Assembly (NCBI GenBank): GCA_003158835.1
Contig: PMLI01000306.1
Location: 1,482-6,552, forward strand
Direction of reading: 5' to 3'
Source of the DNA: Acidimicrobiaceae bacterium
GTDB taxonomy: Bacteria > Actinomycetota > Acidimicrobiia > Acidimicrobiales > Palsa-688
Length of the DNA stretch: 5,071 bases
Below, piece after piece: positions 1-5,071 of the stretch. Position 1 is the first letter of the stretch, and each line of letters opens with the position of its first letter. Under the pieces are notes generated by a model. The model had not been told where the DNA came from and searched no databases. It saw only the letters and a list, made by a program, of their open reading frames with translations. The position numbers and the translations under genes were made by a program.

Positions 1-929
1 TGCGCCACGCCTTCGACGCCGACCACATCTCGGCCATCGACAACACCACTCGCAAGTCCATGAACGACCGTCAGGGCACCGACAAGCCCCGACCGCTGGC
101 CTACGGCTACTTCTTCTCCCTGGGCCACTCGAGCGTGGTCGTGGCCATCGGCGTGGGCATAGTCGTGGCCGAAAAGACCGTGTTCTCGGCCGTCTCCAAC
201 AACAACTCCAGCCTTCAGCAATTCGGTGGGCTCTTCGGCACGATCGTCTCGGCTAGTTTCCTGTTCCTCATCGGGCTGCTCAACCTGGTCGTCCTGGCCG
301 GTATCGTCAAGGTCTTCTCGTCGATGCGCCGGGGCGAGTACAACGAGGCCGAACTGGAGCGCCAGCTCGAAAGCCGTGGTCTTTTCTACCGTTTCCTGGG
401 CCGCTGGCTAAAGGCGATCCACAAGGAATGGCACATGTACCCCGTCGGCGTCGTCTTCGGGTTGGGTTTCGACACCGCCTCCGAGGTGGCGCTGCTGGCG
501 ACGACCGCCCTGTACGCCTCCCGCCACGTCCCCTGGTACGCCATTTTGTGCCTCCCCATCCTCTTTACCGCCGGGATGGCATTGATGGACACCATCGACG
601 GGCTGTTCATGAACCTCGCCTACGGTTGGGCCTTTTTCAACCCGGTGCGCAAGGTCTACTACAACCTGGCCATAACCGGTCTTTCCGTTGCGATCTGTTT
701 CTTCATCGGGGGCGTCGAGACGCTGGGCCTGCTCCCGGCCGAAATCCATGGTCTCAGCAAGCACCACGGTTTTTGGGGTTTCATGTACAACTTCAACATC
801 AACACGGCCGGCTTCGTGATCGTGGGCATGTTCCTGGTCACCTGGGCCGGGGCCATGCTCATCTGGCGTTACGCCAACGTCGAGGAGCGCTGGGGCGGGC
901 GCCTGAAGACATCCGACGCCGACTCGTGA
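1..929 (+). CDS. Nickel/cobalt permease of the NiCoT family (HoxN/NixA/NhlF type), 5'-truncated by the window edge
   Basis: An integral membrane permease for Ni2+ and/or Co2+ uptake. The reading frame is open from base 3 and gives 308 residues, numbered here from base 3. It begins inside the family signature RHAFDADHISAIDNTTRK, which holds the HX4DH metal-binding motif that the family places in transmembrane helix II. The other family blocks follow in order: FFSLGHSS (about 37-44), LGFDTASE (D157) and GMALMDTIDG (about 191-200), with hydrophobic helices between them and a polar C-terminus. Family members run to roughly 330-380 residues, so some 50-60 N-terminal residues lie off the window. 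The ATG at base 60 falls within the signature and is not the start. The motifs do not separate nickel from cobalt, and no urease, hydrogenase or cobalamin gene is visible nearby. The 90-bp gap to purA suggests a separate transcription unit. Family assignment is very secure; substrate is open. Confidence 0.95.
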   Translation, partial: RHAFDADHISAIDNTTRKSMNDRQGTDKPRPLAYGYFFSLGHSSVVVAIGVGIVVAEKTVFSAVSNNNSSLQQFGGLFGTIVSASFLFLIGLLNLVVLAGIVKVFSSMRRGEYNEAELERQLESRGLFYRFLGRWLKAIHKEWHMYPVGVVFGLGFDTASEVALLATTALYASRHVPWYAILCLPILFTAGMALMDTIDGLFMNLAYGWAFFNPVRKVYYNLAITGLSVAICFFIGGVETLGLLPAEIHGLSKHHGFWGFMYNFNINTAGFVIVGMFLVTWAGAMLIWRYANVEERWGGRLKTSDADS

Positions 930-940
930 GGAGGCCGCGC

Positions 941-969
941 CGCCCCACCGGGGGCCCCGGGGCGCCCCG
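941..969. terminator. GC-rich inverted repeat after the permease gene, possible terminator
   Basis: Twelve bases past the permease stop lies a stretch made almost entirely of G and C. CGCCCC at 941-946 can pair with GGGGCG at 959-964. GGGGCGCCCC at 959-968 is itself a palindrome, and CGGGG at 949-953 can pair with CCCCG at 965-969, so several mutually exclusive stems are possible. No U-tract follows. Its place between two unrelated genes fits a U-less terminator of the kind common in high-GC bacteria, but runs of G and C form such stems by chance. Confidence 0.35.
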
Positions 970-972
970 CGC

Positions 973-978
973 TATGCT
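973..978 (+). promoter_or_regulatory. Candidate -10 element for the purA-purD-purE operon
   Basis: TATGCT matches the TANNNT -10 consensus and is an AT-rich island in an otherwise GC-rich gap. Transcription would start near base 985, giving a leader of about 35 nt that contains the purA ribosome binding site. No clear TTGACA-like -35 box is seen 16-19 bp upstream, where the sequence is all G and C. The call rests on one hexamer and its position. Confidence 0.3.
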
Positions 979-1003
979 CGGTCGCTGAGCCGACGCTACT
1001 TCT

Positions 1004-1010
1004 GAAGGAG
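1004..1010 (+). promoter_or_regulatory. Ribosome binding site of purA
   Basis: GAAGGAG ends 9 nt before the GTG at 1020. It supports GTG as the true initiation codon. No ATG lies in frame nearby, and the protein N-terminus begins exactly where family members do. Confidence 0.8.
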
Positions 1011-1019
1011 AGCACTCGC

Positions 1020-2303
1020 GTGCCCGCCACCATCCTGCTAGGCACCCAGTGGGGTGACGAAGGAAAAGGAAAGCTGACAGACCTGCTGGCCAAGGAGATG
1101 CAGGTAGTCGTCCGGTACCAGGGAGGCCACAACGCCGGCCACCGCATCGTCGTCGGCGACGAGGCCTTTGCCCTCCAGCTGCTCCCGAGCGGTGTCCTGT
1201 ACCCGTACATAACGCCCGTAATCGGCAATGGCGTCGTGGTGGAACCCAAGGTGCTGCTGAACGAGATCGACGCCCTCGAAGCCCGGGGTATCGACTGCTC
1301 ACGCCTGGTGATATCCGGGAGCGCCCATCTCGTGATGCCCTACCACCAGGAGATAGACGCCCTCACCGAGCGCTACCTCGGTAAGAACCGGCTGGGCACC
1401 ACCAAGCGAGGCATCGGCCCCGCCTATGCGGACAAGGCCGCTCGCATAGGCCTGCGTGTGCAGGACCTGCTCGACCCGAAGATCTTCCGCCAGAAGCTCG
1501 ACGTCGTCCTCAAAGAGAAGAACCTCATCCTGGCCAAGATCTATAACCGTTTGGCCTTGTCGTCCGACGACATCGCCAAGCGCTACCTGGAGGAGTACGC
1601 CCCCCGTCTAGCCCCCCACATCGGCGACGCCGTGGGCCTCGTGCACGACACGCTGGCGGCTGGGGGCGGTGTCCTCCTGGAAGGGGCGCAGGCGACCTTC
1701 CTGGACGTCGACCACGGCACTTACCCATTCGTGACGTCCTCCAACCCGGTGGCCGGAGGGGCGTGCACCGGAGCCGGTATCGGGCCTCGCTACATCAGCC
1801 GGGTGGTGGGCATCGCCAAGGCCTACGTAACCCGGGTGGGGGCCGGGCCGTTCCCGACCGAGGTCTCGGGCGAGGTGGCCGACACTCTGGTTGAGCGGGG
1901 CAAGGAGTTTGGCACCAATACCGGCCGGCGGCGCCGGCCCGGTTGGTTCGACGCCGTGATGATGCGCCACGCCGTGCGGCTCAATTCTCTGGATGAGCTC
2001 GCCATCACGAAGCTCGACGTACTGGACTCGTTCGAAACCCTCAAGGTGTGCATCGCGTACGAGGCGGGTGGCGCCCGCTATGCGCACCTGCCCTGGCACC
2101 AGTCGGTGCTGCACGAAGTGCGCCCCGTGTACGAAGAGCTCCCCGGCTGGGGCACCAGCACCTCCGGCGTGGGTACGAAAGACGCCCTCCCCCGGGCGGC
2201 CCGCGATTACCTCGAGTTCTTGTCCGCCCAGTCCGGGGCACCCATCACCTTCGTCGGCGTCGGTCCCGGACGCGACCAGATAATCCGCTTCGCCCAACGA
2301 TGA
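1020..2303 (+). CDS. purA: Adenylosuccinate synthetase (PurA)
   Basis: Catalyses IMP + GTP + aspartate to adenylosuccinate, the first committed step from IMP to AMP, in the cytosol. The 427 residues match the usual length of about 430. Visible landmarks in order: the GTP-binding and catalytic loop GTQWGDEGKGK (8-18) with the base Asp13; YQGGHNAGH (33-41) with catalytic His41; the IMP-binding loop GTTKRGIGPAY (126-136); EGAQATFLDVDHGTYPFVTS (221-240); the substrate-binding arginine loop TGRRRRPGW (301-309); TKLDVLD (330-336), which recognises guanine; and a C-terminal GVGPGRDQII. Minor departures from the commonest bacterial form are Arg after His41 where Thr is usual, K129 where most bacteria have Gly (TTGRGIGP), and A225 in place of Gly in GAQG. 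None touches the catalytic Asp or His, and the gene looks fully functional. It starts at GTG behind a good Shine-Dalgarno, and its stop overlaps the purD start, so it heads the operon. Confidence 0.98.
   Translation: MPATILLGTQWGDEGKGKLTDLLAKEMQVVVRYQGGHNAGHRIVVGDEAFALQLLPSGVLYPYITPVIGNGVVVEPKVLLNEIDALEARGIDCSRLVISGSAHLVMPYHQEIDALTERYLGKNRLGTTKRGIGPAYADKAARIGLRVQDLLDPKIFRQKLDVVLKEKNLILAKIYNRLALSSDDIAKRYLEEYAPRLAPHIGDAVGLVHDTLAAGGGVLLEGAQATFLDVDHGTYPFVTSSNPVAGGACTGAGIGPRYISRVVGIAKAYVTRVGAGPFPTEVSGEVADTLVERGKEFGTNTGRRRRPGWFDAVMMRHAVRLNSLDELAITKLDVLDSFETLKVCIAYEAGGARYAHLPWHQSVLHEVRPVYEELPGWGTSTSGVGTKDALPRAARDYLEFLSAQSGAPITFVGVGPGRDQIIRFAQR
2300..2303 (+). promoter_or_regulatory. ATGA stop/start overlap coupling purA and purD
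   Basis: The ATG of purD and the TGA of purA share bases. No Shine-Dalgarno is recognisable in the 20 bases before this ATG, so purD translation probably depends on ribosomes terminating on purA (inferred translational coupling). Confidence 0.8.
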
Positions 2304-3592
2304 GGGTTTGCGTAGTCGGCAGCGGTGGGCGTGAACACGCTCTGGCGGTGGCGCTCTCGGCCACGGCGGACGTGGTGGTGGCGCCGGGCAACCCCGGCAT
2401 GGAGGGCCTGGAGCGCAGCGACGTGGCGCCGGAGCGAATAGAGGCCGATCTGTGGGTCATCGGGCCCGAACAGCCGCTGGTCGAGGGGTTGGCGGACCGG
2501 ATCAGGGGGCGGGGCGGCCTCGTCTTCGGGCCCGGGGCGGACGGCGCCCGCCTGGAAGGTTCCAAGGCTTGGATGAAAGAAGTCCTCGTCGCCGCCCGGG
2601 TTCCCACAGCCGGCTGGCGTGCCTTCGACGACATCGGCCCCGCCCTCAGCTACCTCCGGGCCCTGCCCGGCCCCTGGGCCATAAAGACGGACGGGTTGGC
2701 GGCCGGAAAGGGCGTCCTCGTCACCGGGTCCCGGGACGAGGCAGTCGCCGACGTGAGAGCCAAGCTCTCCGGGGTGGCCTTCGGCGCCGCCGGGCGCCGG
2801 GTCGTGATCGAAGAGGCGCTCTCGGGCCAGGAGATCTCGGTCATCGCCGTGTGCGACGGCCGCCGGGCTTACCCTCTCGATTGCGCACAGGACTACAAGC
2901 GCGTCGGAGATGGCGGCACCGGCCCCAACACGGGGGGAATGGGGGCTTACTCGCCGGTACCTTTCGGCTCGGGCGAAATCGTGGGCCACGTGATGGAACG
3001 CGCCATCTTGCCGACCCTGCACGCTCTCTCCAAGCGGGGCATCAACTATCGCGGCGCCCTTTATGCCGGGGTCATGCTGACCGAGGACGGCCCCAAGATC
3101 CTCGAGTTCAACGTCCGTTTCGGTGATCCCGAAGTTCAGGTCCTGTTGCCCCGCTGGGCCGGCGACGTCACCGCCACTCTGGCCGCAGCCGCCTCGGGCG
3201 CGCTCACGGACGACCATGCCGCCGATTTTTCCAAGCAGGCAGCCGTATGCGTCGTGTTGGCCACCCCCGGGTACCCGGACAAGCCCGAACCGGGCGCGCC
3301 CATAGAGGGGCTCGACCGGGCCCGGGAGGCGCCCGGTGCCCGGGTTTACGCCGCCGGCGTGGCGCAGAGCCCTGACGGAGGCCTGGTGACGGCGGGTGGC
3401 CGCGTCCTCGACGTGGTCGGCACGGGTGCGGACCTGGTCGAGGCGCGCCGGCTCGCTTACCAGGCCGCCGCAATGGTCCGCTGGCCGGGAGTGGTCAACC
3501 GCTCCGACGTCGCCGACTTCGCCGGCCACACCGACCTCGCCGATCACACCGATCACGCGGATCACACCGATCACACGGGGGGCAGGGCATGA
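2300..3592 (+). CDS. purD: Phosphoribosylamine--glycine ligase (GAR synthetase, PurD)
   Basis: Joins 5-phosphoribosylamine and glycine with ATP to give GAR, the second step of de novo purine synthesis, in the cytosol. It has 430 residues and the ATP-grasp layout of the family: an N-domain with GSGGREHA (7-14), APGNPGM (28-34) and GPEQPLVEGLAD (55-66); LEGSKAWMK (85-93) at the start of the ATP-grasp part; KTDGLAAGKGV (129-139); EEALSGQEIS (171-180); DYKRVGDGGTGPNTGGMGAY (198-217); and the metal-binding LEFNVRFGDPE (268-278), where E269 and N271 are the expected Mg ligands. The PurD C-domain follows. The family normally ends shortly after a (Y/F)RxDI-type motif, here NRSDVADFA (400-408). Residues 409-426 beyond it are a repetitive Asp/His/Thr tail encoded by a 9-bp tandem repeat. 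The frame also stays open upstream of 2300, but only the ATG at 2300 gives the family N-terminus. The gene overlaps both neighbours by 4 nt (purA before, purE after). Confidence 0.98.
   Translation: MRVCVVGSGGREHALAVALSATADVVVAPGNPGMEGLERSDVAPERIEADLWVIGPEQPLVEGLADRIRGRGGLVFGPGADGARLEGSKAWMKEVLVAARVPTAGWRAFDDIGPALSYLRALPGPWAIKTDGLAAGKGVLVTGSRDEAVADVRAKLSGVAFGAAGRRVVIEEALSGQEISVIAVCDGRRAYPLDCAQDYKRVGDGGTGPNTGGMGAYSPVPFGSGEIVGHVMERAILPTLHALSKRGINYRGALYAGVMLTEDGPKILEFNVRFGDPEVQVLLPRWAGDVTATLAAAASGALTDDHAADFSKQAAVCVVLATPGYPDKPEPGAPIEGLDRAREAPGARVYAAGVAQSPDGGLVTAGGRVLDVVGTGADLVEARRLAYQAAAMVRWPGVVNRSDVADFAGHTDLADHTDHADHTDHTGGRA
3524..3577 (+). repeat. 9-bp tandem repeat encoding the D-H-T tail of PurD
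   Basis: Six consecutive 9-bp units lie in frame at the 3' end of purD: GGCCACACC, GACCTCGCC, GATCACACC, GATCACGCG, GATCACACC, GATCACACG. The last four (3542-3577) are nearly identical; the first two are degenerate. They encode GHT-DLA-DHT-DHA-DHT-DHT (residues 409-426), followed by GGRA and the stop. A 9-bp unit preserves the frame, so the copy number can change by slippage without breaking PurD. The array ends 11 bp before the purE start. Confidence 0.9.
3577..3592 (+). promoter_or_regulatory. purD/purE ATGA overlap with a weak purine-rich ribosome binding site
   Basis: The purE ATG at 3589 overlaps the purD TGA at 3590-3592. The bases just before it, GGGGGGCAGGG, are purine-rich but not a clean AGGAGG. 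Coupled translation from purD is the likely main route of initiation. Confidence 0.65.
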
Positions 3593-4038
3593 AAGTCGCC
3601 GTACTCATGGGTTCGGCCAGCGACAAGGCCAAGATGGCACCGGCGCTGGAGATGCTGGGCCAACTCGGGATCGAGGCGGTCGAGGAGGTCATGTCGGCCC
3701 ATCGCACCCCCGAAGTGGTGGCCAGTTTTGCCGGCCGGGCCAGGGAAATGGGTTACGGCGTCATAATTTGCGGCGCCGGCATGGCCGCTCACCTGGCCGG
3801 GGCGGTGGCGGCCCGGACCACCCTCCCCGTGATCGGCGTGCCCCTCTCGGGCAGCGCCCTGTCGGGCCTCGACGCACTGTACGCCACCGTCCAGATGCCG
3901 AGGGGGTTCCCGGTCGCCACCGTCGCCATCGACGGCTCCGCCAACGCGGCCTTGCTGGCGGCCGAGATCCTGGCCGTCCACGACCCCGCCGTAGCCGAGC
4001 GCCTGGCCGACTACCGGGCCGGCTTCACCCGCCGCTGA
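3589..4038 (+). CDS. purE: 5-(carboxyamino)imidazole ribonucleotide mutase (PurE), class I type, short form
   Basis: Converts N5-CAIR to CAIR in the purine pathway; class I enzymes normally act after PurK, which makes N5-CAIR. The 149 residues contain the phosphate/ribose loop MGSASD (7-12), the catalytic SAHRTP (36-41) with His38 and Arg39, GAGMAAHLAG (62-71), PVIGVP (80-85), and SGLDALYATVQMPRG (92-106) followed by FPVATVAIDGSANAALLAAE. SAHR rather than SAHK argues for class I and against the CO2-using class II of Treponema. Two departures: the usual class I block is GAGGAAHLPG, but here Met replaces the second Gly and Ala replaces Pro, and the protein stops about 20 residues short of forms such as E. 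coli or mycobacterial PurE. No purK is in the window. The gene is last in the purA-purD-purE unit; its TGA lies inside a hairpin arm, 16 bp from the stop of the convergent small gene. Confidence 0.95.
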   Translation: MKVAVLMGSASDKAKMAPALEMLGQLGIEAVEEVMSAHRTPEVVASFAGRAREMGYGVIICGAGMAAHLAGAVAARTTLPVIGVPLSGSALSGLDALYATVQMPRGFPVATVAIDGSANAALLAAEILAVHDPAVAERLADYRAGFTRR

Positions 4039-4060
4039 TCAGGCCTGGCGCTGATCAGTG
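4033..4060. terminator. Palindromic hairpin shared by the ends of purE and the convergent small gene
   Basis: CTGATCAG occurs at 4035-4042 and again at 4051-4058, separated by GCCTGGCG. Each copy is its own reverse complement, so the two copies are both direct and inverted repeats and form an 8-bp stem with an 8-nt loop. The stem extends by one G-U and one C-G pair to 4033 and 4060. The purE stop (4036-4038) lies in one arm and the stop of the opposite-strand gene (4055-4057) in the other. Neither strand has a U-tract after the stem, so termination is inferred from position and symmetry; it could serve both directions. Confidence 0.55.
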
Positions 4061-4366
4061 CCCGGCCAAGAAGCCGTCCCGTCGGCACGCAGATTGGGCC
4101 TCACGGGCCACGATGCCGGCCGATCTGGCTTCGGCGGCGCACCAGGTGCGGGCGTCGGCGCCGCAGTGCTGGACGAAGGCCCCGCCAGTGGAACTGGCGA
4201 CATTTATGCTCACGCACGACCCCTTCGGACTGGCACCGCCGCCGGCGAACTGCCAGATACCCAGCCCGGCACCGATCAGGACCACCACGCCCGCCACCGC
4301 CCACCCGGCCCGTCGCTCGGACCGGGCCAGAGGCAAACCTTCGTGCTGGCGGTAGTTGGGAGGCAT
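4055..4366 (-). CDS. Small single-pass membrane protein with a four-cysteine extracytoplasmic domain, function unknown
   Basis: I do not recognise a named family. The 103-residue product has a short polar, basic N-terminus (1-19), one strongly hydrophobic segment AGWAVAGVVVLIGAGLGIWQ (20-39), a Gly/Ser linker, and a C-terminal domain (about 50-99) with cysteines at 51, 68, 76 and 94. With the basic N-terminus inside by the positive-inside rule, this domain would face outward, and the four cysteines could form two disulfides. Gene status is supported by the membrane-protein layout, mostly G/C third positions, the absence of a good alternative frame here, and neat ends: the stop sits in the shared hairpin with purE, and the start is 7 nt from a -10-like box. 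No Shine-Dalgarno precedes the ATG, consistent with a leaderless mRNA. It is antisense-oriented between purE and purC and has no evident purine role. Function is unknown. Confidence 0.72.
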   Translation of the reverse strand: MPPNYRQHEGLPLARSERRAGWAVAGVVVLIGAGLGIWQFAGGGASPKGSCVSINVASSTGGAFVQHCGADARTWCAAEARSAGIVAREAQSACRRDGFLAGH

Positions 4367-4373
4367 TGTGGCG

Positions 4374-4379
4374 AGTTTA
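4374..4379 (-). promoter_or_regulatory. Candidate -10 element giving a leaderless mRNA for the small membrane protein
   Basis: Read on the minus strand, 4379 to 4374 is TAAACT, a TANNNT match and one of the few AT-rich hexamers in the region. Seven bases separate it from the A of the start codon at 4366, the distance expected if transcription begins at the ATG itself. This explains the missing Shine-Dalgarno. Leaderless genes with this spacing are common in actinobacteria (known). No convincing -35 box is visible. Confidence 0.5.
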
Positions 4380-4387
4380 GGGCTGGG

Positions 4388-4410
4388 CCGGGACCGGTCC
4401 TAGAACCCGG
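4388..4410. promoter_or_regulatory. Palindrome in the divergent intergenic region, possible operator
   Basis: The 94 bp between the divergent start codons (4367-4460) contain a perfect 10-bp palindrome, GGACCGGTCC, at 4391-4400. It overlaps a second inverted repeat, CCGGG at 4388-4392 with CCCGG at 4406-4410. It lies roughly where the -35 of the leftward gene would be and upstream of any purC promoter. I do not recognise it as a PurR or other known box, and GC-rich palindromes arise readily by chance. Confidence 0.25.
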
Positions 4411-4446
4411 TGGTGGGCCGCCACGCAGGCCACTACCGTGTGGCGT

Positions 4447-4454
4447 GGAGGAGG
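4447..4454 (+). promoter_or_regulatory. Ribosome binding site of purC
   Basis: GGAGGAGG ends 6 nt before the ATG at 4461. It is the strongest Shine-Dalgarno in the window and fixes the purC start over an in-frame GTG at 4440, which lies upstream of this site. A weak stem (GCCAC 4429-4433 with GTGGC 4440-4444) lies just upstream. Confidence 0.85.
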
Positions 4455-4460
4455 CAGGCG

Positions 4461-5071
4461 ATGAAGCATCTCTACTCTGGCAAGGTCCGCGACGTCTACG
4501 AAGTGGACGAGGACCGATTGCTCCTCGTCACTTCCGACCGGATTTCTGCCTTCGACGTGATAATGGACCAACCGGTCCCGGGCAAGGGCCGGGCTCTCAC
4601 CGCCCTGACCGCCTTTTGGGCGGAGGATCTCTCCAAGGTCGCGCCCTCCCACCTGCTCGAAGTCGGCGTGCCGAGTGGCGTGGACGTCGAGGCGGCCGGT
4701 GTCGACCCCTCCTATGCCGAGGGCCGCACCATGCTTGTGCGACGAGCGCAGATGCTGCCTCTCGAGTGCATCGTGCGCGGTTACCTGTGCGGCTCGGCCT
4801 GGGCCGAGTACAAGCGGTCCGGTACCATGCACGGCGCTCCCCTGCCGGAGGGCATGCTCCAGTCCCAGCAGTTGCCCGAGCCGGTTTTCACCCCGTCCAC
4901 CAAGGCGACCGCCGGCCACGACGAGAACATCTCCTTCGACCAGGCGGCTGCGCTGGTGGGTGAGCAACTGGCTGGCGCGGCGCGGGAGATCTGCGTCGAG
5001 GCCTACCACCAGGGGGCGGCCCGGGCGGCCGAGAGCGGCAGCATCATCGCCGACACCAAGTTCGAGCTGGG
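4461..5071 (+). CDS. purC: Phosphoribosylaminoimidazole-succinocarboxamide synthase (SAICAR synthetase, PurC), 3'-truncated by the window edge
   Basis: Condenses CAIR with aspartate using ATP to give SAICAR, the step directly after PurE. The frame is open from the ATG to the window end, giving 203 codons and two bases. Visible motifs: YSGKVRDVYEV (5-15), the N-terminal nucleotide-binding strand region; LLLVTSDRISAFDVIM (20-35), which matches SAICAR synthetase signature 1; LECIVRGYLCGSAW (101-114), where many homologues read GYLTGS; FTPSTKATAGHDENI (143-157), the substrate-binding block; and IIADTKFEL (195-203), the start of signature 2, at which the window ends. The spacing of these blocks matches the long form of about 290-300 residues seen in actinobacteria and yeast, not the short E. 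coli form of 237, so about a third is missing. It has its own intergenic region and a strong ribosome binding site, so it is probably transcribed apart from purA-purD-purE. What follows it is outside the window. Confidence 0.97.
   Translation, partial: MKHLYSGKVRDVYEVDEDRLLLVTSDRISAFDVIMDQPVPGKGRALTALTAFWAEDLSKVAPSHLLEVGVPSGVDVEAAGVDPSYAEGRTMLVRRAQMLPLECIVRGYLCGSAWAEYKRSGTMHGAPLPEGMLQSQQLPEPVFTPSTKATAGHDENISFDQAAALVGEQLAGAAREICVEAYHQGAARAAESGSIIADTKFEL

Noticed and set aside
60..929. A complete permease gene starting at the ATG at 60
   Set aside because: The frame is open to the window edge and the NiCoT signature, including its HX4DH motif, lies upstream of that ATG. The gene is truncated by the window and its real start is outside.
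2048..2299. An N-terminal extension of PurD reaching back into purA
   Set aside because: The frame is open for 84 codons before 2300, but the sequence is Arg/Pro-rich shadow of purA with no family match. The PurD N-terminus begins exactly at 2300.
2207..3574. A 455-codon open frame on the minus strand opposite purD
   Set aside because: It lies wholly opposite purD apart from its end under purA, has a low-complexity Gly/Arg/Ala/Val composition with no recognisable motif, and is the expected antisense frame of a high-GC gene. Its repetitive N-terminus is only the complement of the 9-bp repeat.
3524..3577. CRISPR array or regulatory iteron
   Set aside because: The units are contiguous 9-mers without spacers, in frame and inside the PurD coding region. 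There is no replication gene or cas gene nearby.
3542..4058. A cluster of GATC sites as a Dam/SeqA-type or replication signal
   Set aside because: The GATC sites come from the 9-bp repeat and the CTGATCAG hairpin arms. No replication gene is present, and Dam-based control is not expected in this kind of organism.
3396..4355. A 319-codon plus-strand open frame across the end of purD, purE and the small gene
   Set aside because: Arg/Gly/Pro-rich out-of-frame shadow with no motif. It conflicts with the clear purD and purE frames.
4058..4963. A 301-codon plus-strand open frame over the small gene and purC
   Set aside because: Overlaps the unmistakable PurC frame in another phase and has the composition of a shadow frame.
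4377..5009. A 210-codon minus-strand open frame opposite purC
   Set aside because: Antisense shadow of purC, with no recognisable domain and no ribosome binding site.
1..5071. An undescribed defence, mobile or biosynthetic system
   Set aside because: All but one of the genes are recognisable metal-transport or purine-synthesis genes with intact motifs. I see no integrase, transposase, toxin, nuclease, terminal repeats or compositional shift.

Overview
This window comes from a high-GC bacterial chromosome. The strong G/C bias at third codon positions, the GTG start of purA, the tightly overlapping genes and the protein sequences together suggest an actinobacterium-like organism, possibly a deep or uncultivated lineage such as Acidimicrobiia. 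That placement is inference from sequence style only.

Layout, left to right: (1) the 3' part of a NiCoT-family (HoxN/NixA/NhlF) nickel/cobalt permease, whose N-terminus lies outside the window; (2) a 90-bp gap with a very GC-rich inverted repeat (possible terminator), a candidate -10 element and a good Shine-Dalgarno; (3) purA, purD and purE on the + strand, joined by two ATGA stop/start overlaps and so very probably one translationally coupled operon; (4) a small gene on the opposite strand, unrecognised, encoding a single-pass membrane protein with a four-cysteine extracytoplasmic domain, which converges on purE; (5) a 94-bp divergent intergenic region; (6) the 5' two thirds of purC on the + strand, cut by the window end. 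No stretch longer than 300 bp is without a gene. I see no tRNA, rRNA, CRISPR array, IS element or integrase.

The pur genes belong to IMP and AMP biosynthesis. PurD makes GAR early in the pathway. PurE and PurC act consecutively to give CAIR and then SAICAR. PurA commits IMP to AMP by forming adenylosuccinate. The permease and the small membrane protein have no evident link to purines.

This is mostly an ordinary housekeeping region, and I found no convincing evidence of a new multi-gene system. The items most worth a second look are a 9-bp tandem repeat that gives PurD an Asp/His/Thr-rich C-terminal tail just before purE, a hairpin whose two palindromic arms contain the stop codons of two convergent genes, the small four-cysteine membrane protein with an apparently leaderless promoter, and a short PurE with a non-canonical glycine-rich motif.
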